From Isoetes taiwanensis (taxonomy: Eukaryota; Streptophyta; Lycopodiopsida; Isoetales; Isoetaceae): 64,000 nt of DNA. How positions within the stretch are numbered: the first letter of the stretch is position 1; the number at the start of each line of letters is the position of its first letter. Below are positions 32,937-44,480 of this stretch, piece after piece. Where the stretch lies: positions 611,084 through 675,083 of the forward strand of contig JAJEKV010000098.1 of assembly GCA_021234155.1 (NCBI GenBank). The letters are read 5' to 3'. The position numbers and the translations under genes are program-made. The notes below the pieces were generated by a model that ran no database searches, was not told the DNA's origin, and saw only the letters and a list, made by a program, of their open reading frames with translations.

Positions 32937-33960
32937 ATTAAAGTAGTGGAAAACCATTTTTTTAAGACATCTCGTATAGGTGACGTGGAACCGAAAAGGG
33001 TGTCTTATAAGAATAAGACAGCAATAAAATAAGACTGCTGTGGAAAAATTTTCTATCGGCGCAAAATAACGAAGGGATCATGACACCCAAATGCTTGGCA
33101 GGCCCCTTTTGTAAGCTTTCTCTGTCGGATCTGCCATAGCCAGGCTCGTCGACTCGCTCCAAATTTCTCTATGGCATGGACTGTTGCCGCTCTTGCATCC
33201 GTGTAATACAAAAAACTTTGCAAAAATCGGTAGCATTAAAGGCCTGATGGCCCGATTTGTGCTGCCGCTGAGCACTCCAGCACAGCAGAGTGCAAAGCAG
33301 GGGGTTTAACAATTGTCTCCTGAGATAGATGAGGATTAGGATTGTGACATAAAAGTGGGAGAACTCGAGTGTTTTTGGCAGTATTGAAGAAAAAAAAATT
33401 TCCGACGGTAGTCGCACAAACTGATTGTAAAGATTTTTTCCAGTTATTGCTTATCCTACTGTTGCCAATTAGCTGAGCTTTGGCAGTGAAGATTTCTTCT
33501 CTGTGAAAATGTATTAAGATCATCACAAATCTAAATTACTTTTAGCAATGTGATTGCTGTATGTTATAATCCAGTAAGAAGAATCGCACACAATTTGTTG
33601 TACTTTTCGCTCTGTGTCATGCCAGATGCACCTTCAAAGTTTTGGTCCTGTATTAATCATTCCGAGGTCAGAGTTTATAATGTCCTGTAAGCTTCAGAAT
33701 ACTCAAAATTAGACTTTGAACTAGCAGTCAAGCTTCCGCTGCTGCTTGCCCTTCTCAAATTGGAGTAGACCAATATGATGATGTAGAATTGGGAACGATT
33801 ATTGGAAGTTTAATCTTTAAAATTTACTGCCAGAAGGCAATTTGCAGTGGCTTGATCAGCCTGTCACAACGTAAGGACCTGGGAAGCATCGATTCAAGAA
33901 ATTTACCTCAGAATCGATGGAATCTAGACCCTCAGTATGAAACCTCAGTATGAATGAAGC

Positions 33961-34083
33961 CTCAGTATGAATGAAGACAAGCATATGCTGTGGCATTATC
34001 CTGGAGCTCAAATGTATGAATCGATGGAACCTCAGTATGAATGAAGACAAGCACATGCTGTGGCATTATTCTGGAGCTCAAAT
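33961..34083. repeat. 70-bp tandem duplication
   Basis: A 53-bp block beginning CTCAGTATGAATGAAGACAA is present at 33961-34013 and 34031-34083 with two differences. Shorter CTCAGTATGAA words precede it at 33931 and 33944. Non-coding. Confidence 0.85.
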
Positions 34084-34311
34084 CTTTCTGTATTACAGAG
34101 ATGCAAGGCTAAACCGATCCCAAATGTGTTGAGCAAAGCTCTGCAGCACGAAGTATAATTTATGCTTGATCCCTGCTCGCAGATGCTAAAGGAAATCAGG
34201 AGAGTGCTTAGATATGTGTAGATTCAGGGCTTGCTTGCATCCGAAGAAAATGACACCCAGAATATTCACACGTGCCAACCTAGAACCCAGAAAAATTAGC
34301 TATGGAAAAAA

Positions 34312-35110
34312 TTAAAATTCAAAATTGGATGTATGATTATATATGGTTTGATATAATGCAACGTAAGTACAACCAAATCTAAAGTTTGCATCTCTACTAG
34401 TCAAAAACCAGTTTTTCATCATATGAATGGTGAGATTCAAATATCTAGCAACTTCAATCATGCTCAAATTCCTTTTGGAGACACGTAAGATCTTTAACTG
34501 CCCACATACATCACCCAAAAGTGCCACAAAGAAACCACCCTGATATCTAGTACTCAATTTGTAACATTTCTGTTCTTTTTCTTCCCGAAATCCACAAATG
34601 ATAGGAAGAAGAATTGCGAGCCTTTTTATTACTTCGCCCTTGCTCAACCATCTAACCTCATAAGGCTTAAGGACTTCATCTAAGAGGCCTTTAACCTCTA
34701 GCATATGAACACATGAATGTGTAACATATTTGTACACCTTCGCTGCCAACTTGTGAATCCATTGAAACTTAGGTATAGATTGAACTGCACTTTGTGTTAC
34801 CAATGCTTGTCTATGTGCCACACAATGAATTGATACCAGCCTTGGAATTTTAGCTTTCAGCTTTGCCTCTAATCCAGTTGTATATGATACTAGCACCATC
34901 ACTAGCAAATACTTCCCATTCCTTAAAAAGCTCACTAATGGCCTCCATCAAACATGCAATTGTACCACTTTCCAACTAAAATCTTATAGAGCATGGTTTC
35001 AATCTCTCTTGTCTTTACCAGACTTTGGAAGGACAACATAAACAATTAGATGCTTTTCCTTTACAATATCCGTGCTGTCATTTACCAAATGCTAAAAAGG
35101 GTGCTTTTTT
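34312..35110 (-). pseudogene. hAT transposase fragment (SCAND3/ZMYM6-like type)
   Basis: On the minus strand, from about 35105: NDSTDIVKEKHLIVYVVLP (family D-E-S-T-D-x-x-x-x-x-x-L-x-V-Y-V, with the first catalytic Asp). Then FKEWEVFASDGASIIYNW (second Asp in S-D-G-A-S), IPRLVSIHCVAHRQAL, a PYEVRWLSKGEVIKRL block and LLPIICGFREEKEQK. The last 207 codons (34935-34312) are one open frame. The join to the upstream part needs a frameshift near 34880. The dimerisation C-terminus is missing. Known function of the family: cut-and-paste transposition with 8-bp target duplications. The hAT relic at 11638-12245 supplies the type of C-terminal piece missing here, on the same strand, but 22 kb away. Confidence 0.78.
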
Positions 35111-35395
35111 TATTGACCTACCCAATTTCGCGACGCTCCAGCACCGGCTCAGCACCTATTTTCAGCTTTTTCTCGTGACGTGAAGGACGCCCTTCATCAT
35201 TTTTGAAGGACGTCGTTCATCATTTTTGCAGGGTGTGCAGGCCTGCGCGCGAAAAGTTTTCGCAGGCAGAATTGATTAGGTGCAGCTAGGGATTTTCGAA
35301 TCGTGATCATTTTGATTTTGAAGCTTGATTGAAAGTGTAATTGGGTTGGGAAGTTTGGTTCATTCTGCTACTCTTAGGAATTCCAGCATCTAGCT

Positions 35396-36605
35396 ATGGC
35401 GCTCAAGTCCGGCGAGGTAAAAATCCCTCTATTTCTCATGCTTTTTTCTTTATCTACTGATATTGAACTAAAAAAACACTGTTTGATGTTATCAGGAACT
35501 GAGTATGAATTTCACACAAACAGAGGTTTGTGTAATGAAGGGAAGAAGCCAAAGGATTTGAAGGCGAAGGATGTTTCCGACCGTGATTTTCTTGAAGTCT
35601 GGTAGTGCCCACTTCGGAAAGGAAAGATAAATTTAAAATTTGTTAGGCCCCGGTTCGCCACTGTGCTGCATGACCTGCTGGAAAGAATTTATCAGAAAAG
35701 CAAGCCTACCAACAATGAGGTTAGGGTAACCTTTGCTCGAGCTTTTGCTTGGAGTAATACCCAACGAGCTTTGTCAAACCCTGGGCAATTCAAAGTGAAC
35801 TGGGCTAGTTTTGCTGCAGAAGCTTATCGAACATCTGAGCGCCAGATTTCTAAGGGAGAGACCAGCAGCTACTGTTTGAATAGCAACGCTGTTTTGGATC
35901 ACTTGGGTAAGCTTGCTGAGATGAAGAGAGATGCAGAGGAGTTGCTATTATCAAAACAAGAGTCTTTGTTGAGGAAAGAAGGTGCTGTTGCTGGAGCAGA
36001 CATAGCTTGCAAAGCTATATATGAAAATATACAGGCCAAGCAGAAGTCCAGAGAAGACCTTGAACTACATTTTCCAGAAGAAGTTGATGCTATTGCAAAA
36101 CTAAAGAATGATGAAGTAGTTATGCGAGAGCTTTTGGAGTCAGCACTTCTGAAAATAGATTCTAAAGGGGAAGAACACATTCGTGCAGAAATTTCTGTGC
36201 TGAAGGATGAAATAGCATCCTATGAGGAATCAATGGCTAAGTGGCATGCAAAGGCTAAGCATATTTCAGCCATGCAGCAAGATAGTGAAAGTACCAAAAC
36301 TCGGATGGAGTTTAGTATGGGTGTCTATTCTTTGCCTTTGCTAACTAGTGATGTATGTCAGGCATGTGGCCTTTGTTTTCCTCAAGAATATGACATGTTT
36401 GTTAAAATAAACCAATGTGGACATAAGTACCATGTCTTTTGCTTTTCAACCGTCTTTGAAAACTATGCAACTTTATGTGGTTCCCTGTTTGGAGAGGAAG
36501 TCCCAAGCAATATTTTGCGTGGCGGGATTCAAAGAATTTGGTGTTGTGATTGAAGAGGACTCTAACTATGAAGATGAAGAAGAAACCGAAAATGCAAAGC
36601 AGTGA
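35396..36605 (+). pseudogene. Coiled-coil and Cys/His zinc-finger protein, one in-frame stop
   Basis: ATG 35396 (CTATGGCGCTC) opens a frame that runs to 36553 with one TAG at 35603-35605; protein character is the same on both sides of the stop. A possible 79-nt intron (35417-35495, GTAAAA...ATCAG) would change frame, so its use is uncertain. From 35663: FARAFAWSNTQRALSNPGQF, a long charged helical stretch (about residues 75-210), then CQACGLC...INQCGHKYHVFCF at 36358-36441, a RING-like C-x2-C...C-x-H-x3-H-x2-C cluster. Near 36510 a frameshift leads to a better-looking acidic end in the other frame (GVVIEEDSNYEDEEE, stop 36603-36605). Family not recognised. A ubiquitin-ligase role would be a guess. 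Confidence 0.5.
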
Positions 36606-36680
36606 TGAAGATAAGCGAGAAGGATGAAGTTGATAGCGCAAAGACCACTTTGTACAATAAACCCAGAAGTGTTGATTTTA

Positions 36681-37129
36681 AACCAACACACAACTACCAT
36701 TAACATTAATTATCACAACCATTGGATCCAACACATTTAAATTAAAATCCCCTTAAACCCCTTTGGTTTGGGTGCATATTCACTGAGGGGTGACTCCAGC
36801 AACGAGAGCATTTGGATAGGCATATTCACCCCTTATTCCTTAATCTACACCCAAAGACGAAAAATTCCTCGTTTGTAGGGGTATGCAAGTACAAAATTTG
36901 CTATATCAGATAACAAGATTTTGCAAAATACTATAAGATTTGAAGCAAAATACTATATGGTGTTGATTTTTTTGCGTGCAAAAAATATAATTATAAGGGC
37001 TCGCCGCCCTCACGCCACCCCCGTGTGAATATGCACCCAAACCAAAGGGGGTTTAAGGGGATTTTAATTTAAATGTGTTGGATCCAATGGTTGTGATAAT
37101 TAATGTTAATGGTAGTTGTGTGTTGGTTG
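36681..37129. mobile_element. Foldback MITE with ~104-bp terminal inverted repeats
   Basis: 36681-36783 is repeated in inverted form at 37025-37128 with one indel in a C/G run. The outer ends read AACCAACACACAACTACC. TTA flanks both sides (36678-36680 and 37130-37132), the usual target of Tourist/Harbinger elements. The ~240-bp middle has no coding. A Harbinger source is plausible because a decayed Harbinger lies at 19-22 kb, but I did not find matching ends there. Confidence 0.85.
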
Positions 37130-37132
37130 TTA

Positions 37133-37753
37133 TATTAAAAAAAAATTGGCCCTTGGCCCTAAAAACAAACATATGTAAAAACATGTAAACATGCAAAACA
37201 TGAATATCTAATATCTAGCATTATAACAAAAAAAAAAAAAAAACTAATATGAAGCCCGAGTAACTATAATATTATAGCATAATGTAACTTAATTACATAT
37301 GCTTTAAAAATCATATTATTTAAAAATTTATTAAGCCATTGAAGACGACAAAGAGTATTATAGCAATTTTGAAGCACTCAAAATAGATAGCGGATTAAGA
37401 TCGATATACATCTTGTTGATTTGCCTATCAAAACGGTCTGCAGAGGGCGGTTAGCCTATTTTTACTTGCGCATCGTAAACCCAACCAACCAACCAACCAT
37501 AATAACAACACATCGATAGGGTCTTCGCCATGCAGTGGTGGTTTCTTGTGATGGTGGCAGGACTAATTGAACTTGATCTTCATTTATTGGATTCTCTAGT
37601 ACAAGAATGTTGGATCAACATCATGTTGACTTCTGTGCATCGAAGAAAATGTCATGTGGAATTGATGGATTGAGAGATTCTATAGTGCATGAACGTAAAG
37701 GAAAAGAAATTGGTTAGATTGATATTAATTTAGAAAATAGAATTTTACTAGTG
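37133..37753. other. Intergenic, no gene recognised
   Basis: A-runs at about 37137 and 37227, and a CCAA run near 37482-37498. Nothing else supported. Confidence 0.5.
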
Positions 37754-37900
37754 AAATAAAATTGAATCAATAAAAAGCTTTTTGACGATATGCTCTACAA
37801 TAATGTTTTATTCACAAACCTTTAGTAACAAAATAAAATTGAATCAAATAAAAGCTTTTAGACATTGATATGCTTGACAATAATGTTTTATTCACAAACC
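37754..37900. repeat. Tandem duplication, ~78 bp
   Basis: AAATAAAATTGAATCAA...AATAATGTTTTATTCACAAACC is present at 37754-37820 and 37832-37900 with small changes (TTTGACGATATGCTCTAC versus TTAGACATTGATATGCTTGAC). Confidence 0.8.
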
Positions 37901-38609
37901 ATTGCATGAAAGACAACAACATCGCGTTACTCACAGAACAATTGGTGAGGTTCATAAAGAACTTAGTGACACTTTCTCCGCGGGTTGCCCGGCTTTTGGT
38001 TTAACAAGTGAAGAGAATCGGCCCGGTTTGGTGATGTGGAGTAGGTTTCGTGAATCCGATTGAAGCGAGATCAAGGATAGAGGTTTTGAAGCAAGCTTGT
38101 TCGTTAGCATTCCACGTGTTACCATTACTGACTATTTCTCTTTCACAATGAAACCATTGTTTATCAATCCATATGATTTTGGATGCTCCATATGGCCAAT
38201 TGTTTGACCTCGATCAACTTGCGATAAAGCGGCATGGAATAATCCGCTGTTGTGTGCACAAGAATCCATTTGTTGATTGAAGCTAAAGGTTGGTTACTAT
38301 GAATAATCCAAAGAAGCCGGGAATATCCAAGAAGTTAGAAGCAAACAGAGAGGGCCTAAAACTCTAAACTCTTTTAGAATCGCAACAAATCTTAGAATGG
38401 ACAAAGTGAAGGAAACAAAGGCGGGGGTTTTTGCAAAGATTGCATTGTAGAATCGAAAACCAATATCTTGTAAAAATACCATTATATTAACTGAAGAAAC
38501 ATTAAAAAACAAATACCTTTGTAAATGTGAGCAAAAAAATCCATCTCATTGATAACCTTCCATCACAAAACATCCACTCCGGCAACAAGAATCCAAGAGG
38601 GCAAGTATT
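37901..38609. other. Intergenic, no gene recognised
   Basis: No coding supported. The minus-strand frame at 38297-38512 has no recognisable features. Confidence 0.45.
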
Positions 38610-38760
38610 ACGCGCATGCACATGCACACATGCACATGCACAAGCAGAATACACATGCACATGCACATGCACATGCGTGCACATGCACATGCACATGCAC
38701 ACCGCGATGCACATGCATGCGCACATGCACATGCATACACATGCGCAGTGTTCATGCACA
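38610..38760. repeat. (ACATGC)n hexanucleotide microsatellite
   Basis: Imperfect CACATGCACATG array. It opens false frames in every phase, with His/Ala/Thr/Cys/Met/Val periodic peptides, all rejected as genes. The array lies about 175 bp before the first exon at 38935. Confidence 0.9.
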
Positions 38761-38934
38761 AACATGCAGAGAAAGACAACAACCCTCGGATTGTTTCAGC
38801 CAACGAAAATTAACGGCCCATAAAGGGTGCACTCTAGAAATACTATTTAGTACACCTCAATGAATACAACAACGAAATCATAGAAAAACCATGTGAAAAA
38901 GCGTATAAAAAACAAAAAGTAACCCCCTGTTATT

Positions 38935-39620
38935 ATGCTACATATTAAAGCAGAAAGGACTGCAAAAATTAAGAAAAGGAAGACAAGGGCCAGCACAAAG
39001 AAAGACTCGAAACCTGTTGCAAGTAAGTATTCTTGTTCAATATATCTTGTAATGTTTTTGTTTTGTGCTAACTTCAATTCTATTTGAGTAGTTATAGATA
39101 TTGACAAGCTGAGTCCTGTTAAATTTGCTCACATATCTCCCATAAAAGGTACACATTTAGTTTTAGTATTATAACTTCTCTTTAAGTTACATTAATTTTA
39201 AATTAATCTTGCAGACAAGAAGACCCCTGGCAGCACTGGACAACCTGCAAACAAGAAGACCCTTGCAAGAAACAAGCCTGGAGCACTGAAAAAAAATGGT
39301 AAGTCTAAGCGAAAATTTGAATAGTAGTCCATGTTCAATTTAGTTGTAGTTAATATTGAATTCTTGTTGCAGGAAATGTGTCTAACATTGCTGTGAAAGC
39401 TTCTGCTGAAGATGCAAGGTTGGAGCCTATAGAAGATGAAGATGCTGGAGATGTAAAGAACAATGATGCTGAAGAGGATAAAGGAGCAGATTTATCACAG
39501 GATAAAGGAGCAGATTTATCACAGGATAAAGGAGCAGACTCTGAAGAAGAAATCCTTCCAGGTGGTACACTGGAGGAAAATTATCTTGCTTTTAAAAAGG
39601 CAAGACTTTCTGGAATTTAG
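38935..39620 (+). CDS. Four-exon gene: Lys-rich N-terminus, acidic C-terminus with DKGADLSQ repeats
   Basis: Exons 38935-39022, 39098-39148, 39215-39298 and 39373-39620 (stop TAG). All three introns start GT (two as GTAAGT), end AG after a T-rich stretch, and are phase 1. Frame is kept throughout, which is hard to get by chance. The product is about 156 aa: MLHIKAERTAKIKKRKTRAS (basic, nuclear-signal-like), then DKKTPGSTGQPANKKTLARN, then an acidic tail (LEPIEDEDAGD) with DKGAD present three times, twice followed by LSQ, and a C-terminus ending FKKARLSGI. No domain or membrane segment. Bipolar charge suggests a chromatin- or nucleic-acid-associated protein (inference). Upstream exons may exist, as the ATG context is weak. 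Exact exon 2 start is uncertain among nearby AGs. Confidence 0.6.
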
Positions 39621-40030
39621 CAGTCTTTCAGCATCTACCAGGCATCTAATCAGCATCTACCAGGAGGATATTACGAGGATGTTTTCTTTTTAAAATATTA
39701 TGAGGATCTTGTATACATGCAACACAATTTTGTTCCATAGTGTTGACATGTTTTTTGTATATTTATGTAATAATCAAGCTATCCTTCCAAAAAAGGTTGC
39801 TGAATCAAGTACTATTCATGGAGAAGAATCTCAGATTTGTGCCAACCACTTAATTGGTAATGGGTAGAAGCATGAAAGGGTGGGCAAAAAAAGTGCCCGT
39901 ATTTTACATTTACAAATTCAAAATGTAAAGAAATCCCTCCCCCCCAGAAATTATTATTCTTGGAATGAATCATTAATAGGGCAAATAATTTTGAACTCTC
40001 CTCCGGCTTTCTGTTCAACCTTCCTCATTT

Positions 40031-40210
40031 CGAACCTCCATAGCCGAAAGCTTGACATCCATATTCGAACCTCCATAGCGAAAGCTTGACATCCATATTG
40101 AACATCCATAGCCGTAAAAGCTTGACATCCATATTCGAACCTCCATGGAAAAGCTTGACATCCATATTCGAACCTCCATAGCCAAGATCGGGACCTCCAT
40201 AGCCAAAAGC
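40031..40210. repeat. ~35-bp minisatellite (CTTGACATCCATATTCGAAC)
   Basis: Five to six imperfect units built from CGAACCTCCATAGCC plus AAAGCTTGACATCCATATT. The minus-strand reading gives a repetitive Met/Glu/Val/Trp peptide, which I reject as a gene. Confidence 0.85.
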
Positions 40211-40424
40211 TTGCATTTTCAGGAGAGCTGAAGCACCAAGGAAGAGATCATGACGAAACAGCTTGGACCAAAGACATCTCCAAGGAAATCTCCCTGCATA
40301 ACAAAACTGTAAAGACCATGCCAAGGTCTCCCACTAGAACCGCCAGAAAACTCAAGAGTGGGTCTTCTTGGATCGGGAGGTCTTGCCCGGAGTTTGACAA
40401 GGTAAGCATCAGCGACTTAGGAGC

Positions 40425-41233
40425 AACAATTTTGAAAGCATGTTTCCAGGGCTAGTGCAAATAGTGCGGGATGTTTGGGGTTTAAAGCCTACTTTGTTAG
40501 GGCTTATCAAGAGTGCGGGGATTAAGCCTGGTTGGATGGCAGATTTTTTTTCTGTGTATGAGCACGTTTTTTTTGTAGGAGGGACATTGCAAATCATCAC
40601 ATTCCATTGTATTTTGCCCGAGCATATGCACTTCATTACAAAGGAGTGAGCATTGATTGGGATGAGGTGAAAGCAAGTGCAAGTCTTCATTCAAAAGGCT
40701 CTCAAAAAGAATCGACTGTGAATTAGCTTCTGATAAAGTCTTCCAATGTTAAAGCTATTAAATGTATGCCTCGGGGTAGAATTGGGGCAGCAGTTGGAAA
40801 TGATGAAAAGGTGGAGGGAAACAAGAGCATTAGATTACGCCTCCATGCTTGATGAAATCTGGACTTTAAAAAGAGAAAAGGAAAACAATGGAAATTGAAC
40901 TGTTGAAGCATGAGAGTGATAAGAGCTTCTTGACAAGACTTGTGCAGTGAGTAAAGATGCAAAATATGTGAGCAGTTCAGCATTATGGCAGGTTTAAAAG
41001 CAAGCGGGAAGCCAACTGATGTGCAAATGGCTTTGGCATCCCATTTAGAGGAGGAGAAATCAAGTTATATTGCTGACTTAGATGCTCTAATGATTCCCAT
41101 TGATTGTTTAAAGGCTGATTTGCAGGAATTAGAAGTTGCCATTGAAAAAATCAGCAAGGATTTGGAAGTTAATTCCAACTGTGAGAATAGAATAAAGGAG
41201 ATGACTAAGCATTTGGAAAGATCAGACCGATAG
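40425..41233 (+). pseudogene. Unknown protein remnant, partly coiled-coil
   Basis: Protein-like pieces in several frames on the plus strand: MFPGLVQIVRDVWGLKPTLL and IKSAGIKPGWMADFF (40440-40649), then KGVSIDWDEVKASASLHSKG, then ELLKHESDKSFLTRLVQ, and finally an 82-codon frame 40985-41233 with helical composition (LASHLEEEKSSYIADLDALM, KADLQELEVAIEKISKDLEV). These could be exons or fragments of one gene. I could not connect them with convincing splice sites. Not recognised. Confidence 0.3.
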
Positions 41234-42058
41234 GCCTGCAGCCCGGCTCCCATACTCGTGACAAGGCAGACACTTCATTCTCACATATAAGCAATACTTG
41301 CAAAAGTACGCAATGATTGCCTTGACTCGACCATGGTAATATCTCCACTTTGTGGTCATACATATTGTCTATTTTGTCTTATATTCAGGGTTTCAACGAC
41401 GAAAACATGTGTACATGATTGTTCATGGTCCGAGGACCTGCGACATTGTTTAGGAATCCCTTCCGAAGGTACATCTATTTCTATTTTGATTACATAATTA
41501 GTTTGAGTGTACTTAGATGTAGTTAGTTTCCATCATGTACATACTTGTATTAACATTTGATTTGGCGTGGTTTTGTCTTTTTGTAAAGAGGAAATGTATT
41601 TATACGTACTTTACATTTACATGTGCCATGAAGTGCTTTTCTGGAATTCCTTTACAAGGTGTATTAATAGGGTGTATTGCATTGACTGTACTTTGCATTT
41701 ACATGTGATCAGAAATGCATATGAATTTGGTATTTGACTTTCCTTTACATTCAATGCTGAATGATGTATTTGATAGGGTGTATTGATAAAATATTTTGTT
41801 CTGAAATACATTTGAATTTAGTATTTGGTTTTCCTTTACATTGTGATAGCTATGTACACTAATGTACTTCTATTTTGTTGTTACATTATCGCCAGAAAGT
41901 TTGCTTTAGTAAAACCTACTTGCATGTAATTAACATTTGTTCTTTTTTGATTTGCATCGATTGTTTTTCTTCAGATTTTGCTTCTATCTACTCTACATCT
42001 CCCCTTGATTCGAATCAAGTGTTTACATTCTTATTGACACCCAATTGTGTCAATGCAG
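41234..42058. other. AT-rich spacer
   Basis: Words of the type TTTGGTATTTGACTTTCCTTTACATT recur at about 41727 and 41817. No gene recognised. Confidence 0.4.
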
Positions 42059-44246
42059 ACATACATGGGTAGTATCAAGAAAGGAAGAAGTAAACTGGGT
42101 AAACTAAACAATTCATGTTTCGTGCACTATGCTTAAGTTGAATATAGCAAAATTTCATGTTGTAGGTGAAAAGAAGAATGTTATTGAGAAGGGGTTGCAT
42201 TTACCATTCGGACATCCCAATTCTTTGAACTGGCACAAAGATCTTTAACGCTATCGATGTTGGAAGTCCATCCACATCTACATCACCTTTGAGAATTGCA
42301 ACCACTCATAAACAATCGGTCTGATTTGGAGACGAGGGGTATGTGGAAGGTAGGGTGATTACATTCTCGATTACATTAAGATTGCATCTGTTGTAGTTAG
42401 AGTTCACTAATGTTCAATATTTTTTGCAGAGGTTGTTTTCCAAAAAGAGATCCCACTGTTGAAGCCGAGCCGCTATTATTGGAGCAACTAGTGAAGAAAG
42501 AAAGTAATTCTCTCTCCTTTTCGGGGTTTCTATTTTTTTTTTTTGTATTTTGAAACTTACGTTGGCGTGTTTGAGATAAAAATTACGAAGATGTTGGTGG
42601 CGATATTGAAAAGCGATCCACGAAGGCTGCTGTTTTCAAGTTGAGGAAAAGGCTTGTTCTTTGGCAGTGCGATGTTTCTTTTTTTGTCTTGCTTTCAAAA
42701 CATTAGAATGAAGCACTTTCTTGTCTTGAGAGACTGCGACGATTCAAAGGAGCTAGATGATGTTGAAGAAGCCTTGGAGATTGCAGCCAAGGCAAAGCGA
42801 CTAAATTTATGGTCAAAGCCGATGCCAAAGCATTTGGAAAAAAAAGTGCAAACCAGGCGGGGACATCGGCTGCAAAAGCGGTAATTGTTAGCTTACATTG
42901 ACTTACTTATACTTCCAATAGCTTATTATATTTTACTCGTTTTGCAGGTCTAAACCCTTGGAAACAAAGATTGGAAGGTATCAATTTATGCTTTATTGTC
43001 ATGGATCAATTGTTAATATGACACTAACATTGACTTACTTATACTTGAGTAGCTTATTATATTCTACTCGTTTTGCGAGGTCTAAACCACCGAAATAGAG
43101 ATTGGAAGGTATCAATTTATGCTTTATTGTCATGGATCAATTGTTAATATGACACTAACATCTTGGATCCGACAACGAAATGATGACAAGGATAAACTTA
43201 TGGAATTCACGCCATTCCGCCATTCAAGAAGCGTCCGCCGAAATTTGAAATGAAAGTGGTTGCATCGACATAGCAATTTTATGTGCAACTAACTCTAAAA
43301 TGGGTAGCCGCTTAGTGGATCTTTATGGCCGGGGTAATAATCTGGTTGTAACCGAAAGTATTTGTTGCTATTCCTTGTCTCTAATGTTAATCTTAATCTA
43401 ATCCAGGTGCTTGTATGAGACATTGCCTTTTCGAAAGTGGAAGAGCAAAATCTTTTTTATCCCGCTTACAACTATATAAAGTTTAGAGAAGCTACCAGCA
43501 AAGAAAAGAAAGGGTGAATCGGTGAAGGATCATTGAATGTCATTGAAATAGTGAAATCGGGGATGAAGGGGATTGTGGTAGCTAAATGCCATCATATCCT
43601 TGCACCTATCCTTGAGAATGTCATTTTGTCTTTGTTTGTTTTACTTTCGCACCATCGATTCCAAGATCCTACCCGCACCAGGAATTCACGTCTTGAATCC
43701 TCTTACAGTTATCGCGATGAACGAGAAAGCAATCAAAGGGTATGTAATACTTTAAGTTGTTGCTTTGCTTTTCTTCGCTAATTGATCTGCTAAATTTCGT
43801 GATATGTAGGCTGCACACACAAATGTTAACCACATCGATCGGTCAAGTATCTAGAAGCGCCGATTTCATGAAGAGAAATAATGTTAATCGGATTGACAAG
43901 TAGAGGTGCCACGGCAGACCGATTTAACATCATGTGGGTTGTATGTGATGGGATTTATGCACAAATATGTTGAAGCTCTTGTCTACGGTAGAGATATGGA
44001 AGTAAGTTGTATGCCTTCCCTTGTATGTCTGCATCTCATGTTCCTTTAAATATTTCTAACCTTATTTATGGATGTCACAGATTACATCTAAATGGTTCTC
44101 TCATGAATACGCCACATCCACGACGACAATTTCTAATAGATGCTTTGGTCATGCATTGTGATGCCAATCCGAAGAACGATATCAACCAGCCCGGATCCTC
44201 GATTTACGGTGATCATGAGTCCGAAAGTATCGATTTTGCAAGATGA
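42059..44246 (+). pseudogene. Ulp1/SENP-like cysteine protease relic, multi-exon
   Basis: Exon-like islands separated by GT...AG: GSIKKGRSKLG (about 42068), then EKKNVIEKGLHLPFGHPNSL (about 42168-42248), GCFPKRDPTVEAEPLLLEQL (about 42431), and a helical DSKELDDVEEALEIAAKAKR (42735 on). The diagnostic block is at about 43900-43985: VPRQTDLTSCGLYVMGFMHK, the Ulp1 (peptidase C48) C-terminal P-x-Q-x-x-x-x-(D/S)-C-G-x-(Y/F)-(V/A)-(M/L) with the catalytic Cys at 43933-43935. The final exon begins near 44081 after TCACAG. I did not find the catalytic His. Stops (for example at the end of EKKNV...KDL) show decay. In plants such proteases are often carried by DNA transposons; otherwise they remove SUMO. 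Confidence 0.5.
42896..43159. repeat. 132-bp tandem duplication containing a 30-nt exon-like block
   Basis: 42896-43027 and 43028-43159 are near-identical. Each has a polypyrimidine tract, an AG acceptor, 30 nt (GTCTAAACC...GGAAG) and a GTATCA donor. In the second copy the acceptor changed from TTTGCAG to TTTGCGAG and the exon contains TAG, so only the first looks usable. Confidence 0.85.
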
Positions 44247-44480
44247 ACTATGTAACGGGCTTATATATATCTTTTGTTCACATTTGTGTTCACATTTCCT
44301 ATCATAAGGAATGTGTAAATGACACTATCTTTGAATAGTATACTACTTGATAGTATACTTTATGATTATGTAAGTTTTTTTTTTTTTTGAAGAAAAAAAT
44401 TTACGATTTAAAAAGCCTTGTACCCTTTTGGTCAATCAAAGCGATTATTTGATTGTTTGACCGATATTTTGTGACCTTGT

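Noticed and set aside
38502-38863. Overlapping Cys/Met/His/Val-rich ORFs on both strands
   Set aside because: All frames of the ACATGC microsatellite are open; periodic composition, no independent support.
40015-40324. Repetitive Met/Glu/Val/Trp/Ser ORFs on the minus strand
   Set aside because: Generated by the 35-bp minisatellite.
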